64,000 nt of DNA from Desulfosediminicola flagellatus. Lineage in GTDB: Bacteria; Desulfobacterota; Desulfobulbia; Desulfobulbales; Desulfocapsaceae. The DNA is taken from positions 3,805,501 to 3,869,500 of the forward strand of contig NZ_CP050698.1 in the NCBI RefSeq assembly GCF_005116655.2, given 5' to 3'. Positions 24,802 to 33,275 of this stretch are shown in pieces (the stretch's first letter is position 1; every line of letters begins with the position of its first letter). Made by a program: the position numbers and the translations under genes. The notes under the pieces are model-generated. The model saw only the letters and a list, made by a program, of their open reading frames with translations. It ran no database searches and was not told where the DNA came from.

Positions 24802-26970
24802 ATGATGAACGGAAAGACAGGTGTGATTTACAGTGACGTGGAGAAAAGTGTTGACGATGTCTTAAATTACATGGGGAACGAGATCAGTTTTGCTATGACC
24901 CTCGCCCTAGGTAAGCCTATTTTATTTATCAATGAACTGTACAGAAGGGCAAAAGAAGACTCGACGATTAAACTTAACATCGTCACTGCCCTCGCCCTGG
25001 AACGGCCAAGAATCAAAAGCGAAATTGAAAAAAGATTTATGGGCCCTCTAGTCGACCGAATATTCAACGGGACACCTGAATTTGATTACATGCATGACTT
25101 CCGTACAGGAAAGCTCCCGAAAAATGTAGAGATTTATGAGTTTTTCAACAAAGCCGGCGGCTACATGGAGACACCAGCCGCTCAGAGAAACCACCTGAAT
25201 TCGAATTATACCCACGTGATACGGGATGCGATGGATTTCGGTTGCAATGTTTTTGGCCAGCTTATCTCATGCCGTGAAATAGATGGAAAGACGATGTACT
25301 CCATGGGTTGCAATACCGATATTTGCATCGAGGCTATAAGAGAACTGCATAAGATGAGAGCCCAAGGCGCAAAGGTCGCGATCATCGGCGAAGTGAACAC
25401 CGAGTTACCTTTCATGTACGGAGACGCGGTGCTTACCGGGGACCAGTATGACATGCTTCTCCATGGGCCTGAATTCAACTACCCCTTGTTCGGTCCGCCT
25501 AAAGACTCTGTAAGCCTTAAAGACCATGCAATCGGTCTTCATGTCAGCACGTTGGTGAAAGACGGTGGAACTCTTCAGGTCGGGATCGGTGCTCTTGGCG
25601 ATGCCATTGCCGCAGGCTTAAGCATGAGACAGAACGAGAATGAAGAATACAACAGGGTATTGAAGGCGACTGGCATAGTCGACAAATATTCGGATTTGAT
25701 CGAGAAGATAGGAGGAACCGACAAATTTGAACAGGGTCTTTACGGCTCATCCGAGATGTTTGTCGACGCCTTTTTCCAGCTTTACAAGAGCGGTGTATTG
25801 AAGCGGAAAGTGTATGACAGCATACCGATTATGAAACTGGTGAATGCAGGGAAACTTGCTGCCGACAAAATACCTGCCGACATTATAGAACTCCTTATGG
25901 AAGTCGATGGTATTCATTCGGTATTAAAAGAAAAACATTTCAAAATGCTGTGTAAATACGGCATTCTCAAAGAGGGGCTGAAATTCGAAAACGGCTACAT
26001 TGTCGATGGAAACATCAGGATCTCTGCCGATTTTAACCGTCCGGAAAATGTTGAGGCGGTAAAGACTCTTTTAGGAAGCAAACTCAAGCTCGGCCAGGTA
26101 ATACTTGGTGCGTTCTTTATCGGTCCACGCGCCTTTTATAAAGCTCTTAACTCCATGAGCGAAGAGGAGCGAATGCAGTTTGGGATGTCAGGTGTGGAAA
26201 AAGTCAATCAGCTTTATGGCAATGAGGAACTTCGTACACTACAGAGAAAAGACGGTCGCTTTGTCAACGCCGGGATGATGGTAGATGTTTTCGGTGCCAT
26301 CACCTCAGACACACTTGAATGCGGACGGGTCGTAAGCGGTATCGGGGGGCAATATAACTTTGTCTCAATGGCCCACGCACTTCCCGACGGCAGACTTGTG
26401 ATGATGATTCGAAGCACTAGAAATACCTGTAAAAAAGTCAAGTCCAACATTGTGTATTCCTACGGTCACACGTCGATTCCGAAGCACCTCAGGGATATAA
26501 TTGTAACAGAATATGGTATTGCTGATGTCAGAGGGAAACCGGATTCGAAAATCATTGAAGAAATACTGAAAGTAACGGATTCACGATTTCAGGATGATCT
26601 GATTAAGGAAGCAAAACTTCATGGAAAACTGGCTCCAGATTTTGAACTTGCTCCTGAGTATAGAGAGAATTTTCCAGAGAAACTCGAAGCGTTACTTAAA
26701 CCTTTTCAAGCTGACGGTCACTTAGCACCTTTCCCATTCGGAACAGATTTTACAACTGAAGAAATAGCCATAGGCGGCTCACTTAAGGCCTTGGCGACAA
26801 AGAAAAAACCAGCAATTATTAAGGGTCTTGTTGCAGAACTGTTCAGACCCATTCCTCCTCGTGCAAAACCATACCTGGAACGAATGAGACTCGATAAGCC
26901 TACGACAGGTAAAGAAAAGATAATGCGGAAAGTTGTACTCTCGGCCATGAGGGCTCACGGAAAAATATAA
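24802..26970 (+). CDS. Acetyl-CoA hydrolase/transferase family protein, long form
   Basis: A 722-residue cytoplasmic protein related to class I CoA-transferases such as acetyl-CoA hydrolase and 4-hydroxybutyrate CoA-transferase. The C-terminal transferase domain is clear: VKDGGTLQVGIGALGDAIAA, GLYGSSEMFVDAFFQLYKSG (Glu318 is the likely catalytic glutamate that forms the CoA thioester), VSGIGGQYNFVSMAHALPDG, RNTCKKVKSNIVYSYGHTSI and DIIVTEYGIADVRGK. It is much longer than the usual 430-500 residues because of insertions around 285-480 and a longer C-terminal tail, a form seen as a separate subgroup. It should move CoA between short or medium-chain acids; the exact acids are unknown. It stands alone, downstream of the operator at 24200-24225. 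Confidence 0.88.
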   Translation: MMNGKTGVIYSDVEKSVDDVLNYMGNEISFAMTLALGKPILFINELYRRAKEDSTIKLNIVTALALERPRIKSEIEKRFMGPLVDRIFNGTPEFDYMHDFRTGKLPKNVEIYEFFNKAGGYMETPAAQRNHLNSNYTHVIRDAMDFGCNVFGQLISCREIDGKTMYSMGCNTDICIEAIRELHKMRAQGAKVAIIGEVNTELPFMYGDAVLTGDQYDMLLHGPEFNYPLFGPPKDSVSLKDHAIGLHVSTLVKDGGTLQVGIGALGDAIAAGLSMRQNENEEYNRVLKATGIVDKYSDLIEKIGGTDKFEQGLYGSSEMFVDAFFQLYKSGVLKRKVYDSIPIMKLVNAGKLAADKIPADIIELLMEVDGIHSVLKEKHFKMLCKYGILKEGLKFENGYIVDGNIRISADFNRPENVEAVKTLLGSKLKLGQVILGAFFIGPRAFYKALNSMSEEERMQFGMSGVEKVNQLYGNEELRTLQRKDGRFVNAGMMVDVFGAITSDTLECGRVVSGIGGQYNFVSMAHALPDGRLVMMIRSTRNTCKKVKSNIVYSYGHTSIPKHLRDIIVTEYGIADVRGKPDSKIIEEILKVTDSRFQDDLIKEAKLHGKLAPDFELAPEYRENFPEKLEALLKPFQADGHLAPFPFGTDFTTEEIAIGGSLKALATKKKPAIIKGLVAELFRPIPPRAKPYLERMRLDKPTTGKEKIMRKVVLSAMRAHGKI

Positions 26971-27130
26971 CATCTCAGGAAATATTTTGCCGCATTATCA
27001 AAATATTACAATCACAACAACAATGAGATAGTGCGTTGGTTGTTATTCCGGCCAAGGTAGCGTAGTAGAATAATCAGAAGTCTTTTTTATGGCTGATAGC
27101 GATATACCGAACTGTTAAGTAAGGCTTGTT

Positions 27131-27430
27131 ATGACTGAAAAAGAAAAATGCAAAAAACACGGAGACGTTTCCGTATGGATTGTCTGTAGACATGTGGCAG
27201 AAAGAAGTGCTGACACTGCAATCTTCAGCGAAAATCAGGATGCCCTTTGCTTCGAATGTGCCCATAATTTTCAAAACCTTACTGAGCTGGACGTGGTTGG
27301 CATGTGCGAAGAATGCTTAAAGGATTTCACCGCTGAATTGATGATAAGCACTCAAACTTTTGCCAACCTCAAAAATCGGGTCATAGGTCTTGAACATCTT
27401 AAGGGTGCGAGAAGTTTCGCCTCAGAATGA
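27131..27430 (+). CDS. Small cysteine-rich protein, probable zinc binding
   Basis: A 99-residue protein with paired Cys/His sites: CKKHG near the N terminus, IVCRHV, CFECAH and MCEEC. The spacing suggests one or two zinc ribbons, as in small bacterial proteins of unknown function that open with a Cys-x2-HG motif. No signal peptide or membrane helix. It stands alone 160 bp after the CoA-transferase gene and is followed by a clear terminator at 27493. It may be an accessory regulator or adaptor; no function can be assigned. Confidence 0.65.
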   Translation: MTEKEKCKKHGDVSVWIVCRHVAERSADTAIFSENQDALCFECAHNFQNLTELDVVGMCEECLKDFTAELMISTQTFANLKNRVIGLEHLKGARSFASE

Positions 27431-27492
27431 AAAATACTTGGAAGTATCCACTTTTACTTGACCACGCCAATCTTATTCTAAATCCAACGCAG

Positions 27493-27527
27493 AAAGCCCC
27501 AATTGAGCTTACGCTAATGGGGCTTTT
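27493..27527 (+). terminator. Rho-independent terminator
   Basis: AAAGCCCCA pairs perfectly with TGGGGCTTT across a 16-base loop that can itself form a short stem, followed by TTTT on the plus strand. It lies 63 bp after the zinc-ribbon gene. The A-run on the other arm may also serve the minus-strand PcfJ-like gene that ends at 27590. Confidence 0.8.
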
Positions 27528-27589
27528 CATATCTCTTGTGTTCTACTAAAAGAGATGGTCTCGTAACAATATAGTATTTGCACTGTTTC

Positions 27590-28057
27590 TTAATGACAAT
27601 CTCCTTCAGAATTCATCAGCCTGACAACTTCATGGGCAATATAATAAAGCTCTGTCGCCCAGTATTCTGTGTGCGGCCCCCCCTCATCATCAATGGTTTC
27701 AAGCGATTCTTCCAGCACCTCAGAGTTTGCCGGTCCATAACATTGGTCAAAATGCCAATATCCCTGGTCACTGATGAGGCCAAGAGTTGCCAAACGTTCA
27801 CCTGATCTACTTCGAATTGAGAAAATACAGTATTCAAGGTCGGCACAGGAACGAGTATAACTGCTACAGCAGTTACTCATCCAATATGCTTCAGACTTGA
27901 GTAATTTAGAAGAAGTCAAAGGAATGATAAAATAATCACCGATAATTGTTTCAGGTAATTTGCAATCCCACTTCCCTGTTATCTTTTTTTCGGTTCCATT
28001 TGCCAAGTCATCTGTAAAAAGTCTATTCAGTTCATTTACTCTGGCTTGTAATAACAT
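27590..28057 (-). CDS. Small PcfJ-like protein
   Basis: A 155-residue protein from an ATG with GGAG seven bases upstream. The core WMSNCCSSYTRSCADLEYCI, FSIRSRSGERLATLGL and FDQCYGPAN follows the pattern of PcfJ-type domains (a conserved Cys and Tyr-x-x-x-C segment, then FSIR..G...ATL and Q..G..N). PcfJ domains are common on plasmids, phages and conjugative elements, and their role is not established. The N-terminal half is only a short extension here, so this is a minimal single-domain form. It lies next to another phage-type gene on the same strand. Confidence 0.6.
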   Translation of the reverse strand: MLLQARVNELNRLFTDDLANGTEKKITGKWDCKLPETIIGDYFIIPLTSSKLLKSEAYWMSNCCSSYTRSCADLEYCIFSIRSRSGERLATLGLISDQGYWHFDQCYGPANSEVLEESLETIDDEGGPHTEYWATELYYIAHEVVRLMNSEGDCH

Positions 28058-28125
28058 GTTTTTTCTCCTGCTGATGGGTGAAACTCAAGTGTGAAAGCTC
28101 TAACTCATTTCGGGACGAAAATGTG

Positions 28126-28569
28126 TTATATGTAGAGGTTTTGCTGTTCAATCGTTCTTTCCACGCATCCCTGGTGATAATCTTCCATTGTCATACAACC
28201 ATGCAGACCAGCGCATCTTTCACAGAGGTGGCGATACCACTCAGGCGCACATACGAACAATCCGATAGCCGGTTCACCATCTAACTCGCAAACAGATTGA
28301 GATTGTTCTTCTGCCTCTTCAATCAAACTCCGAATGACAGCATCACAACCATTGGCGTAAATACGTAATGCTCCCATCTTTTGTTTGACCTGAATAATCT
28401 CAAATTTGGTTACACAAACCCGATCACTGCGATAATGACGGATCTGTTCAGCGAAATTTGTAAGTATATCGAACCAGCCATCCTGGCATTCAAAGCCATA
28501 TACCAGTGAATCCTGGTTAAACAGGTCCGGATACTTTTGAAATAGCTTTTCAGTTTTTTCGAAATTCAT
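28126..28569 (-). CDS. Phage/plasmid-type hypothetical protein
   Basis: A 147-residue protein with GGAGG seven bases before its ATG. It has FECQDGWFDIL, a long helix, VKQKMGALRIYANG and a C-terminal cysteine set (VCELDGEPAI, LCERCAGLHGC). Proteins with the same order (ECGDGWF-type start, VKEKFGTLRFY-type centre, Cys-pair C terminus) are found in phages and plasmids without known function. The cysteines probably bind zinc. It sits upstream of the PcfJ-like gene, so the two may be a small transferred cassette. Confidence 0.6.
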   Translation of the reverse strand: MNFEKTEKLFQKYPDLFNQDSLVYGFECQDGWFDILTNFAEQIRHYRSDRVCVTKFEIIQVKQKMGALRIYANGCDAVIRSLIEEAEEQSQSVCELDGEPAIGLFVCAPEWYRHLCERCAGLHGCMTMEDYHQGCVERTIEQQNLYI

Positions 28570-28851
28570 TTGAATACCTCCTCAGAAGTGTTAAGCACGC
28601 TGTCCTGTACCAGCCTTTACACATGACTATGCCATAGGAGGGTTATCATATAGTGACTACCCTGATATTTTTTTTCATTTTTCTTTAAAATATATGGAAA
28701 CGAAAAAAGCCCCTGTTGCTTAAGCACTACTTCAATACAAGCCCATCAACATGGTGCTTATGACAGCGCCCGCTGATAAAGCGATACTTGGTAAACCGTA
28801 ACAGCAGCTTGGTTGCAAAGTTTATTCTGGAGGGGTGAAGTTTCAAACACA

Positions 28852-29049
28852 ATGCTTGAGAGCGAATTCATAGGTCCGGAAGAACATGTTGTAATTCCTT
28901 CTGATAAGGAATTCGCCGAAGCCAAGAGCTACCCAATTGATAAACTTCGTGAATATCGATGGATTATGCGTGAAGTGGGCTTAGGAGATGAAATAATCGA
29001 TTTAGCGGTACACAATAATTATTGGATAATCAGGGATGAACTTTCCTGA
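28852..29049 (+). CDS. Small hypothetical protein
   Basis: From the ATG at 28852 the product has 65 residues: MLESEFIGPEEHVVIPSDKE, a charged middle and the ending LAVHNNYWIIRDELS. A GGAGGGG lies about 16 bp upstream, far for this ATG, so an in-frame TTG at 28813 is not excluded. Acidic, soluble, no motif I recognise. It stands in the cassette of small phage-type genes, divergent from the gene at 28126. Confidence 0.45.
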   Translation: MLESEFIGPEEHVVIPSDKEFAEAKSYPIDKLREYRWIMREVGLGDEIIDLAVHNNYWIIRDELS

Positions 29050-29112
29050 AAAGTTGAATCAGTGTGTTGATGAGGTGCTGCGTTATACTAAAACGTCAGA
29101 TGTGCATAAAAA

Positions 29113-29145
29113 AATCCCCGATTACGATTTCCGTAATCGGGGATT
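29113..29145 (-). terminator. Strong terminator behind the first 61-residue gene
   Basis: A 14-bp perfect stem (arms AATCCCCGATTACG and CGTAATCGGGGATT) with a 5-base loop, followed on the minus strand by a run of seven T. It lies 29 bp beyond the stop of the gene at 29174-29359. Confidence 0.9.
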
Positions 29146-29173
29146 GAACGATCTATGCTGAAACTAAGAAGGT

Positions 29174-29359
29174 TTACCAGGTGTCACCTACTACCTGACT
29201 GGTGTCGAGACAATGCTCTTTCTGCTTTAGGCTGAGGCCCTTCTTCTCGTCAAAATTCTCCACATCTTTATGATAACAGGCGTATTCTTTACCATCTTTA
29301 TCCTGTACAAATTCCATTTTCTGATATTCGCCTGAAATAATTTGTCCGCGCATACTCAT
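29174..29359 (-). CDS. 61-residue protein of unknown family, copy 1
   Basis: The ATG at 29359 has GGAG six bases upstream and gives MSMRGQIISGEYQKMEFVQD, then KDGKEYACYHKDV, and HCLDTSQVVGDTW at the end. It is a paralog of the gene at 36071-36256: same length and clearly alike over the whole length, with conserved MSMRGQIIS, VQDKDGKE, ACYH and a single further cysteine in CLD. No signal peptide or membrane helix; charged and probably a compact soluble protein. It has its own promoter and strong terminator and so is a single-gene unit. Its twin lies at the far side of the lipid cluster in the same orientation. Function unknown. Confidence 0.75.
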   Translation of the reverse strand: MSMRGQIISGEYQKMEFVQDKDGKEYACYHKDVENFDEKKGLSLKQKEHCLDTSQVVGDTW

Positions 29360-29460
29360 ATTTATCTCCAATCGTGTATTTTAAGCTATTCTAATAAGAA
29401 GCGAGGGGAGTCAATTCACCCCGTTTTCATTTCACTCACTGTTCAGCAAGCTGTTTGCCC

Positions 29461-29531
29461 TGCTGTCATGTTTATAATATAGACACAATTGCCTTTGACA
29501 CAATGAGTACAGATAACTAGTAAAATACTAG
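29461..29531 (-). promoter_or_regulatory. Promoter region of copy 1, shared with copy 2
   Basis: Minus strand: a -10-like TATTAT lies 18 bp after TTGTGT inside the conserved block at 29461-29486, which matches the block at 36356-36381 in all but one of 26 bases. The block ends about 102 bp before the start codon. Upstream of the -35 is CTAGTA-aaa-TACTAG (29517-29531), a short dyad placed where an activator would bind. Confidence 0.65.
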
Positions 29532-29555
29532 CGAATGCTATCATTCCCTTTCATG

Positions 29556-30044
29556 TCATTTTGGCAGAACACGATTTGCAAAATGCATTACGAGCGGCCA
29601 GAGAACTGCCCATATCAGAGAAATAACGGCTAACGCCCAGATTGTATCCCAGCCAAAACCCGCAGCACCAACTCTAACACCTGCCCAATACGCAAGAGGA
29701 CCTCCAATAGCACCAAATACTGATGATAGAACCGGTCGTCCTTTAAGCCAGTTCAAACTATGGTGCGGCAGCGTTGCAAGCAATAGCCAGATAATTGCCA
29801 GCCAGAGAGGAATGGGAAAAGCCAGCACATTGAACTGCAGACAACCAATGGCATGGAGTGTGCCGTCAATAATAAGCCCAGCGAACAACAACAATCCCAT
29901 CATCTTAAGATCAGCTTTTTTATGCTTTGAGAAATACAGATGTACAACCAATAGAGGCAGTGCAATTGCTGCCCCTGTGTTTTCTTTGAATACAGCGAGG
30001 AACCAGCCTATTTGATAAATGGTGAAGTTCAGGAAAATATTCAT
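29556..30044 (-). CDS. DUF2878 family membrane protein
   Basis: A 162-residue protein with about five to six membrane helices (IYQIGWFLAVFKENTGAAIA, LLLFAGLIIDGTLHAIGCL, PLWLAIIWLLLATLPHHSLN, GAIGGPLAYWAGVRVGAAGF). The order and the HHSLNWL and GPLAYWAG segments fit DUF2878. Members are typically encoded together with cyclopropane-synthase-like, DUF1365 and flavin amine oxidase genes, as here, but their activity is not known. Its start overlaps the stop of the methyltransferase gene by 4 bp, so it is the last gene of the lipid operon. Confidence 0.88.
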   Translation of the reverse strand: MNIFLNFTIYQIGWFLAVFKENTGAAIALPLLVVHLYFSKHKKADLKMMGLLLFAGLIIDGTLHAIGCLQFNVLAFPIPLWLAIIWLLLATLPHHSLNWLKGRPVLSSVFGAIGGPLAYWAGVRVGAAGFGWDTIWALAVISLIWAVLWPLVMHFANRVLPK

Positions 30045-31297
30045 GATATAGTAGTAGCATTACGATTAGCTGGACGTGTAGCTACCACATGCACAACACT
30101 TATTGCACGTTCAAGAAATCCACCCTCACAGTAACAAAGGTAAAAATTCCATAAACGGTGAAATTTTTCATCATAGCCATACTTCTTCAATGACGGAAAA
30201 GCCTGATTGAATCGAAGCCTCCAGTCCTGAATCGTGCGGGCATAATCAAAACCAAAATCTTCAAGATGGCGGACCACCATATCAGTTTTTCTTGTCATTA
30301 AATCCAGCATGCGGTTATTGGACGGTATACACCCACCCGGGAAAATATGTCGCTGAATAAAATCTACACCTGTCACATATTGTTTATACTTCTGATCCTT
30401 GATAGTGATTGCCTGTAGCAGCATCTTGCCATCTTCCTTCAAGAGTTCATTGCATTTCTCAAAAAAACCGGGAAGGTATTCATGACCTACTGCTTCAATC
30501 ATTTCTATACTGACAAGTTTGTCAAATGTCCCTGTCAGCTCCCTGTAATCCTTTTGTATGAGGGTGATTTTATCTGTTAAGCCTGCCGCTTCAATTCGTG
30601 CTTTACCCTCTAGGTACTGGGCCTCTGAGATTGTTGTTGTCGTTATATGACAACCGTAATTTTCTGCGGCATACATGGCAAACCCACACCAGCCTGCACC
30701 AATTTCGATAACTCTATCCGTTGGCTGCAGATCAAGCTTTTTACATATTGTCTCAAGCTTATGGAGTGATGCTTCTTCAAGGCTGCTGTTTTCATCCTGA
30801 TATCTTGCCGCTGAATACATCATGGTCGGATCAAGAAAACTCTTATACATCTCGTTCCCCAAGTCATAATGGGAAAGGATATTACGTTTGGAGCCTGAAG
30901 CACTGTTACGATTCAGTTTATGGTTGAGCAGGCGAAAAGGGTGCAAAAGCCAGGCAAATCCCTGCTCCATCCTGTCAAGCAGTTCCATATTCAGCACCAT
31001 TATACGAACGAGAGCTGTGAGGTCATCAACCTCCCACATTTTATCTATGTATGCCTCCCCTGCACCTATCGAACCGCCGAAAAGCACCTTATTGTAGAAT
31101 ACAGGGTCTTTCACGTGAATATGAGCTGAGAGGTTAGGGTCGTTGCCAAAGACCTGAACATCGCTGCCGTCCTGCAGGGTAATCTCCCCATAGCGAACCT
31201 TGGCGATTAACTGCGTCACAAGAGCCTTGGCCCATTTGTCCATTCTGGAAAGAGGTTTGGTTACAACATGTTTTTCACTGGTAGCTGCACAGTTCAT
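30041..31297 (-). CDS. Cyclopropane-fatty-acid synthase-like SAM methyltransferase
   Basis: A 418-residue enzyme of the cyclopropane synthase family, which methylates double bonds of membrane phospholipid acyl chains. The N-terminal domain of the family is present. The SAM site is VIEIGAGWCGFAMYAAENYG, with SEAQYLEGKARIEAAGL, and catalytic-core motifs include LSHYDLGNEMYKSFLDPTMMYS, given here in two parts (LSHYDLGNEMYKSFL and DPTMMYS), IEMIEAVGHEYLPGFF, FIQRHIFPGGCIPS and YCEGGFLER. The context (flavin amine oxidase, DUF1365, SDR) differs from the lone cfa gene of E. coli and matches clusters known from light- and singlet-oxygen-stress regulons of other bacteria, so the product may be a modified fatty acid other than a plain cyclopropane. 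Confidence 0.92.
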   Translation of the reverse strand: MNCAATSEKHVVTKPLSRMDKWAKALVTQLIAKVRYGEITLQDGSDVQVFGNDPNLSAHIHVKDPVFYNKVLFGGSIGAGEAYIDKMWEVDDLTALVRIMVLNMELLDRMEQGFAWLLHPFRLLNHKLNRNSASGSKRNILSHYDLGNEMYKSFLDPTMMYSAARYQDENSSLEEASLHKLETICKKLDLQPTDRVIEIGAGWCGFAMYAAENYGCHITTTTISEAQYLEGKARIEAAGLTDKITLIQKDYRELTGTFDKLVSIEMIEAVGHEYLPGFFEKCNELLKEDGKMLLQAITIKDQKYKQYVTGVDFIQRHIFPGGCIPSNNRMLDLMTRKTDMVVRHLEDFGFDYARTIQDWRLRFNQAFPSLKKYGYDEKFHRLWNFYLCYCEGGFLERAISVVHVVATRPANRNATTIS

Positions 31298-32031
31298 GCT
31301 CTCTCCTTTTCATACGCAATATATGGAATTTTCTTCAAATAAATCTTCATCGCCTGCCAATAAATTCCAGCAACTACAAATGCTGTCATCACTGGTTTTT
31401 TGAAAATTTGCCTTCGCACTGTCTGCAGAGACAACGGTTCTCGTTTCAGTCGAAGACTTGCCTCGAAAATATGTCCCCGCTCATCATGAACACCAAGATT
31501 TATCGAAATTGCCTCATCCGGTGGTTCAATGATCCATGTATAAGTTTGATCAATCGGATTAAATGGTGATACACGAAACGCTTTCGGGTGGGTCGGGGTG
31601 TTATGATGATTGCCTACATAGTGCCCGTAATGATGGCGCTCATTCCAGGGAATATTTGAAACCTCAGCCAGAAAATGAGACATTTCCCCAGAATCATCAA
31701 AACCATAATAAAAATTTACAGGGCTAAAATAGAGGCCGAGGGTACACATGTTCATCAAACCGAACACCTTACCGCTCACCCGATGCCCTGTCAGTTCTTC
31801 CATCCTCTGCCTGACAGCATCAGCATGGGATGTTTGTTCATCACCAAGATAGTCTGTACGTCTATACTGGCTTATGGCCCACCTGGTCGTTGAAAACCAT
31901 CTGCCCAGGCTTTGTATATCCTCAATCCTGTCCAGATCTAAAAACCACATAAAGAATGGGTATTTAAAACTATGATTCTTCGGAATAAACCTGCTGTGAG
32001 CAATATGACCAACATAGATGGCTGATTTCAT
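31294..32031 (-). CDS. DUF1365 family protein
   Basis: A 245-residue protein matching DUF1365: SAIYVGHIAHSRFIPKNHSF, YPFFMWFLDLDRI, DAVRQRMEELTGHRVSGKVF, LGLYFSPVNFYYGFDDSG, EVSNIPWNERHHYG and HPKAFRVSPFNPIDQTYTW. The family is nearly always next to a flavin amine oxidase and a cyclopropane-synthase-like gene. It has been thought to act with them in acyl chain modification, but no reaction is established. Both ends overlap neighbours by 4 bp, showing tight translational coupling with the oxidase and the methyltransferase. Confidence 0.93.
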   Translation of the reverse strand: MKSAIYVGHIAHSRFIPKNHSFKYPFFMWFLDLDRIEDIQSLGRWFSTTRWAISQYRRTDYLGDEQTSHADAVRQRMEELTGHRVSGKVFGLMNMCTLGLYFSPVNFYYGFDDSGEMSHFLAEVSNIPWNERHHYGHYVGNHHNTPTHPKAFRVSPFNPIDQTYTWIIEPPDEAISINLGVHDERGHIFEASLRLKREPLSLQTVRRQIFKKPVMTAFVVAGIYWQAMKIYLKKIPYIAYEKERA

Positions 32032-33275
32032 AGGGCGACCTCAAGCATTTCACTTACCCGTAAACCGCTGCGAACACCGTCTTCATGAAACCCATTGAAC
32101 CAGTAAGCCCCGCAATAGTGAATGTGATTGACACCTGATATCTGCTGCCATTGCTCCTGTGCACGAACCATGGCTGGTGTGTAAATCGGATGCATATATC
32201 GGTATTCATTGATGACATGTTTACTGTCAATTTCCTGATTGAGCGTAACAAGATAGGTATGTTTTTTTTGTAATTGTTGTAGGATATTCATATTGTACGT
32301 GAGAATAGTCTGCTCTCTTGCCGCATCAATCATCCTGTAATTCCAGCTCGCCCACGCCTTTTTTCTGACAGGCAGATGTGAGGTGTCAGTATGGAGCACC
32401 ACCAGATTATCTGAAAAACTGAATTCCTGTAGTACTCGCTGCTCATCGTTTGATGGCTCACTCAGGATCTGTAACGCCTGATCTCCATGACAGGCAAAAA
32501 TCACATCATCATACATTTCCTCATTTTCTGCGGTCGTAACACGTACACCCTCAGCCAACCGTTCCACCCTTTTCACTGGATTACTTAATACTATCCTATC
32601 TTTGAACTTTGCGGTCAATGGTTCGATATAACTGCTTGATCCACCTTCAATAGTGTGCCATTGCGGCCGGTTCACTACATTAAGCAAGCCGTGATTATCA
32701 AAGAAGCGAACAAAGAAATGAAGGGGAAAATCACGACAGCTTTCAAGCCCCATTGACCAGATAGCAGAAATCATCGGCAGCAGATAATTGTCCTTAAAAA
32801 GTGATCCGTACTTTTCCCGAGCCAGGTATTGCCCTATTGTCAGGTCAGGCGAACTGGACGACTCTTTCCGAACATCTTTATTAAACCGAACGATATCCCG
32901 CAGCATGCCCCAGAATTTCGGGCGAAAATAGTTAGACTTTTGGGCAAAAAGGGAGCTGAAGGTATTACCGTTATACTCCAGATCAATCTCATCGTTCCGA
33001 ACTGAAAAACTCATTTCAGTCGGTTGATATGCTACCTTTAATTCATTTAACAGCTGTATGAAGTTTGGATAGGTATGGTCATTGAAAACAATAAATCCAG
33101 TATCGATTCGTGCCTCTTCATCATCTCTTGCAGCATCGACAGTATGCGTATGCCCCCCTATATAATCAGCAGCTTCATAGAGCGTAATATCATGGTCGTC
33201 AGCCAGTTTATATCCACATGTCAATCCTGAAATACCCGTACCGATTATAGCAATCTTTCTATGGTTTTTGACCAT
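32028..33275 (-). CDS. FAD-dependent amine oxidase-like desaturase family protein
   Basis: A 415-residue flavoprotein. The FAD-binding start is IAIIGTGISGLTCGYKLADD with YEAADYIGGHTHTVD, and the C-terminal flavin segment is HIHYCGAYWFNGFHEDGVRS. RIDTGFIVFNDHTYPNF and LPMISAIWSM are typical of the subgroup that sits with DUF1365 and cyclopropane-synthase genes. A relative in Rhodobacter takes part in making furan fatty acids, so oxidation of a methylated acyl chain is a reasonable guess here. The gene overlaps the SDR gene by 17 bp and DUF1365 by 4 bp. Confidence 0.92.
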   Translation of the reverse strand: MVKNHRKIAIIGTGISGLTCGYKLADDHDITLYEAADYIGGHTHTVDAARDDEEARIDTGFIVFNDHTYPNFIQLLNELKVAYQPTEMSFSVRNDEIDLEYNGNTFSSLFAQKSNYFRPKFWGMLRDIVRFNKDVRKESSSSPDLTIGQYLAREKYGSLFKDNYLLPMISAIWSMGLESCRDFPLHFFVRFFDNHGLLNVVNRPQWHTIEGGSSSYIEPLTAKFKDRIVLSNPVKRVERLAEGVRVTTAENEEMYDDVIFACHGDQALQILSEPSNDEQRVLQEFSFSDNLVVLHTDTSHLPVRKKAWASWNYRMIDAAREQTILTYNMNILQQLQKKHTYLVTLNQEIDSKHVINEYRYMHPIYTPAMVRAQEQWQQISGVNHIHYCGAYWFNGFHEDGVRSGLRVSEMLEVAL

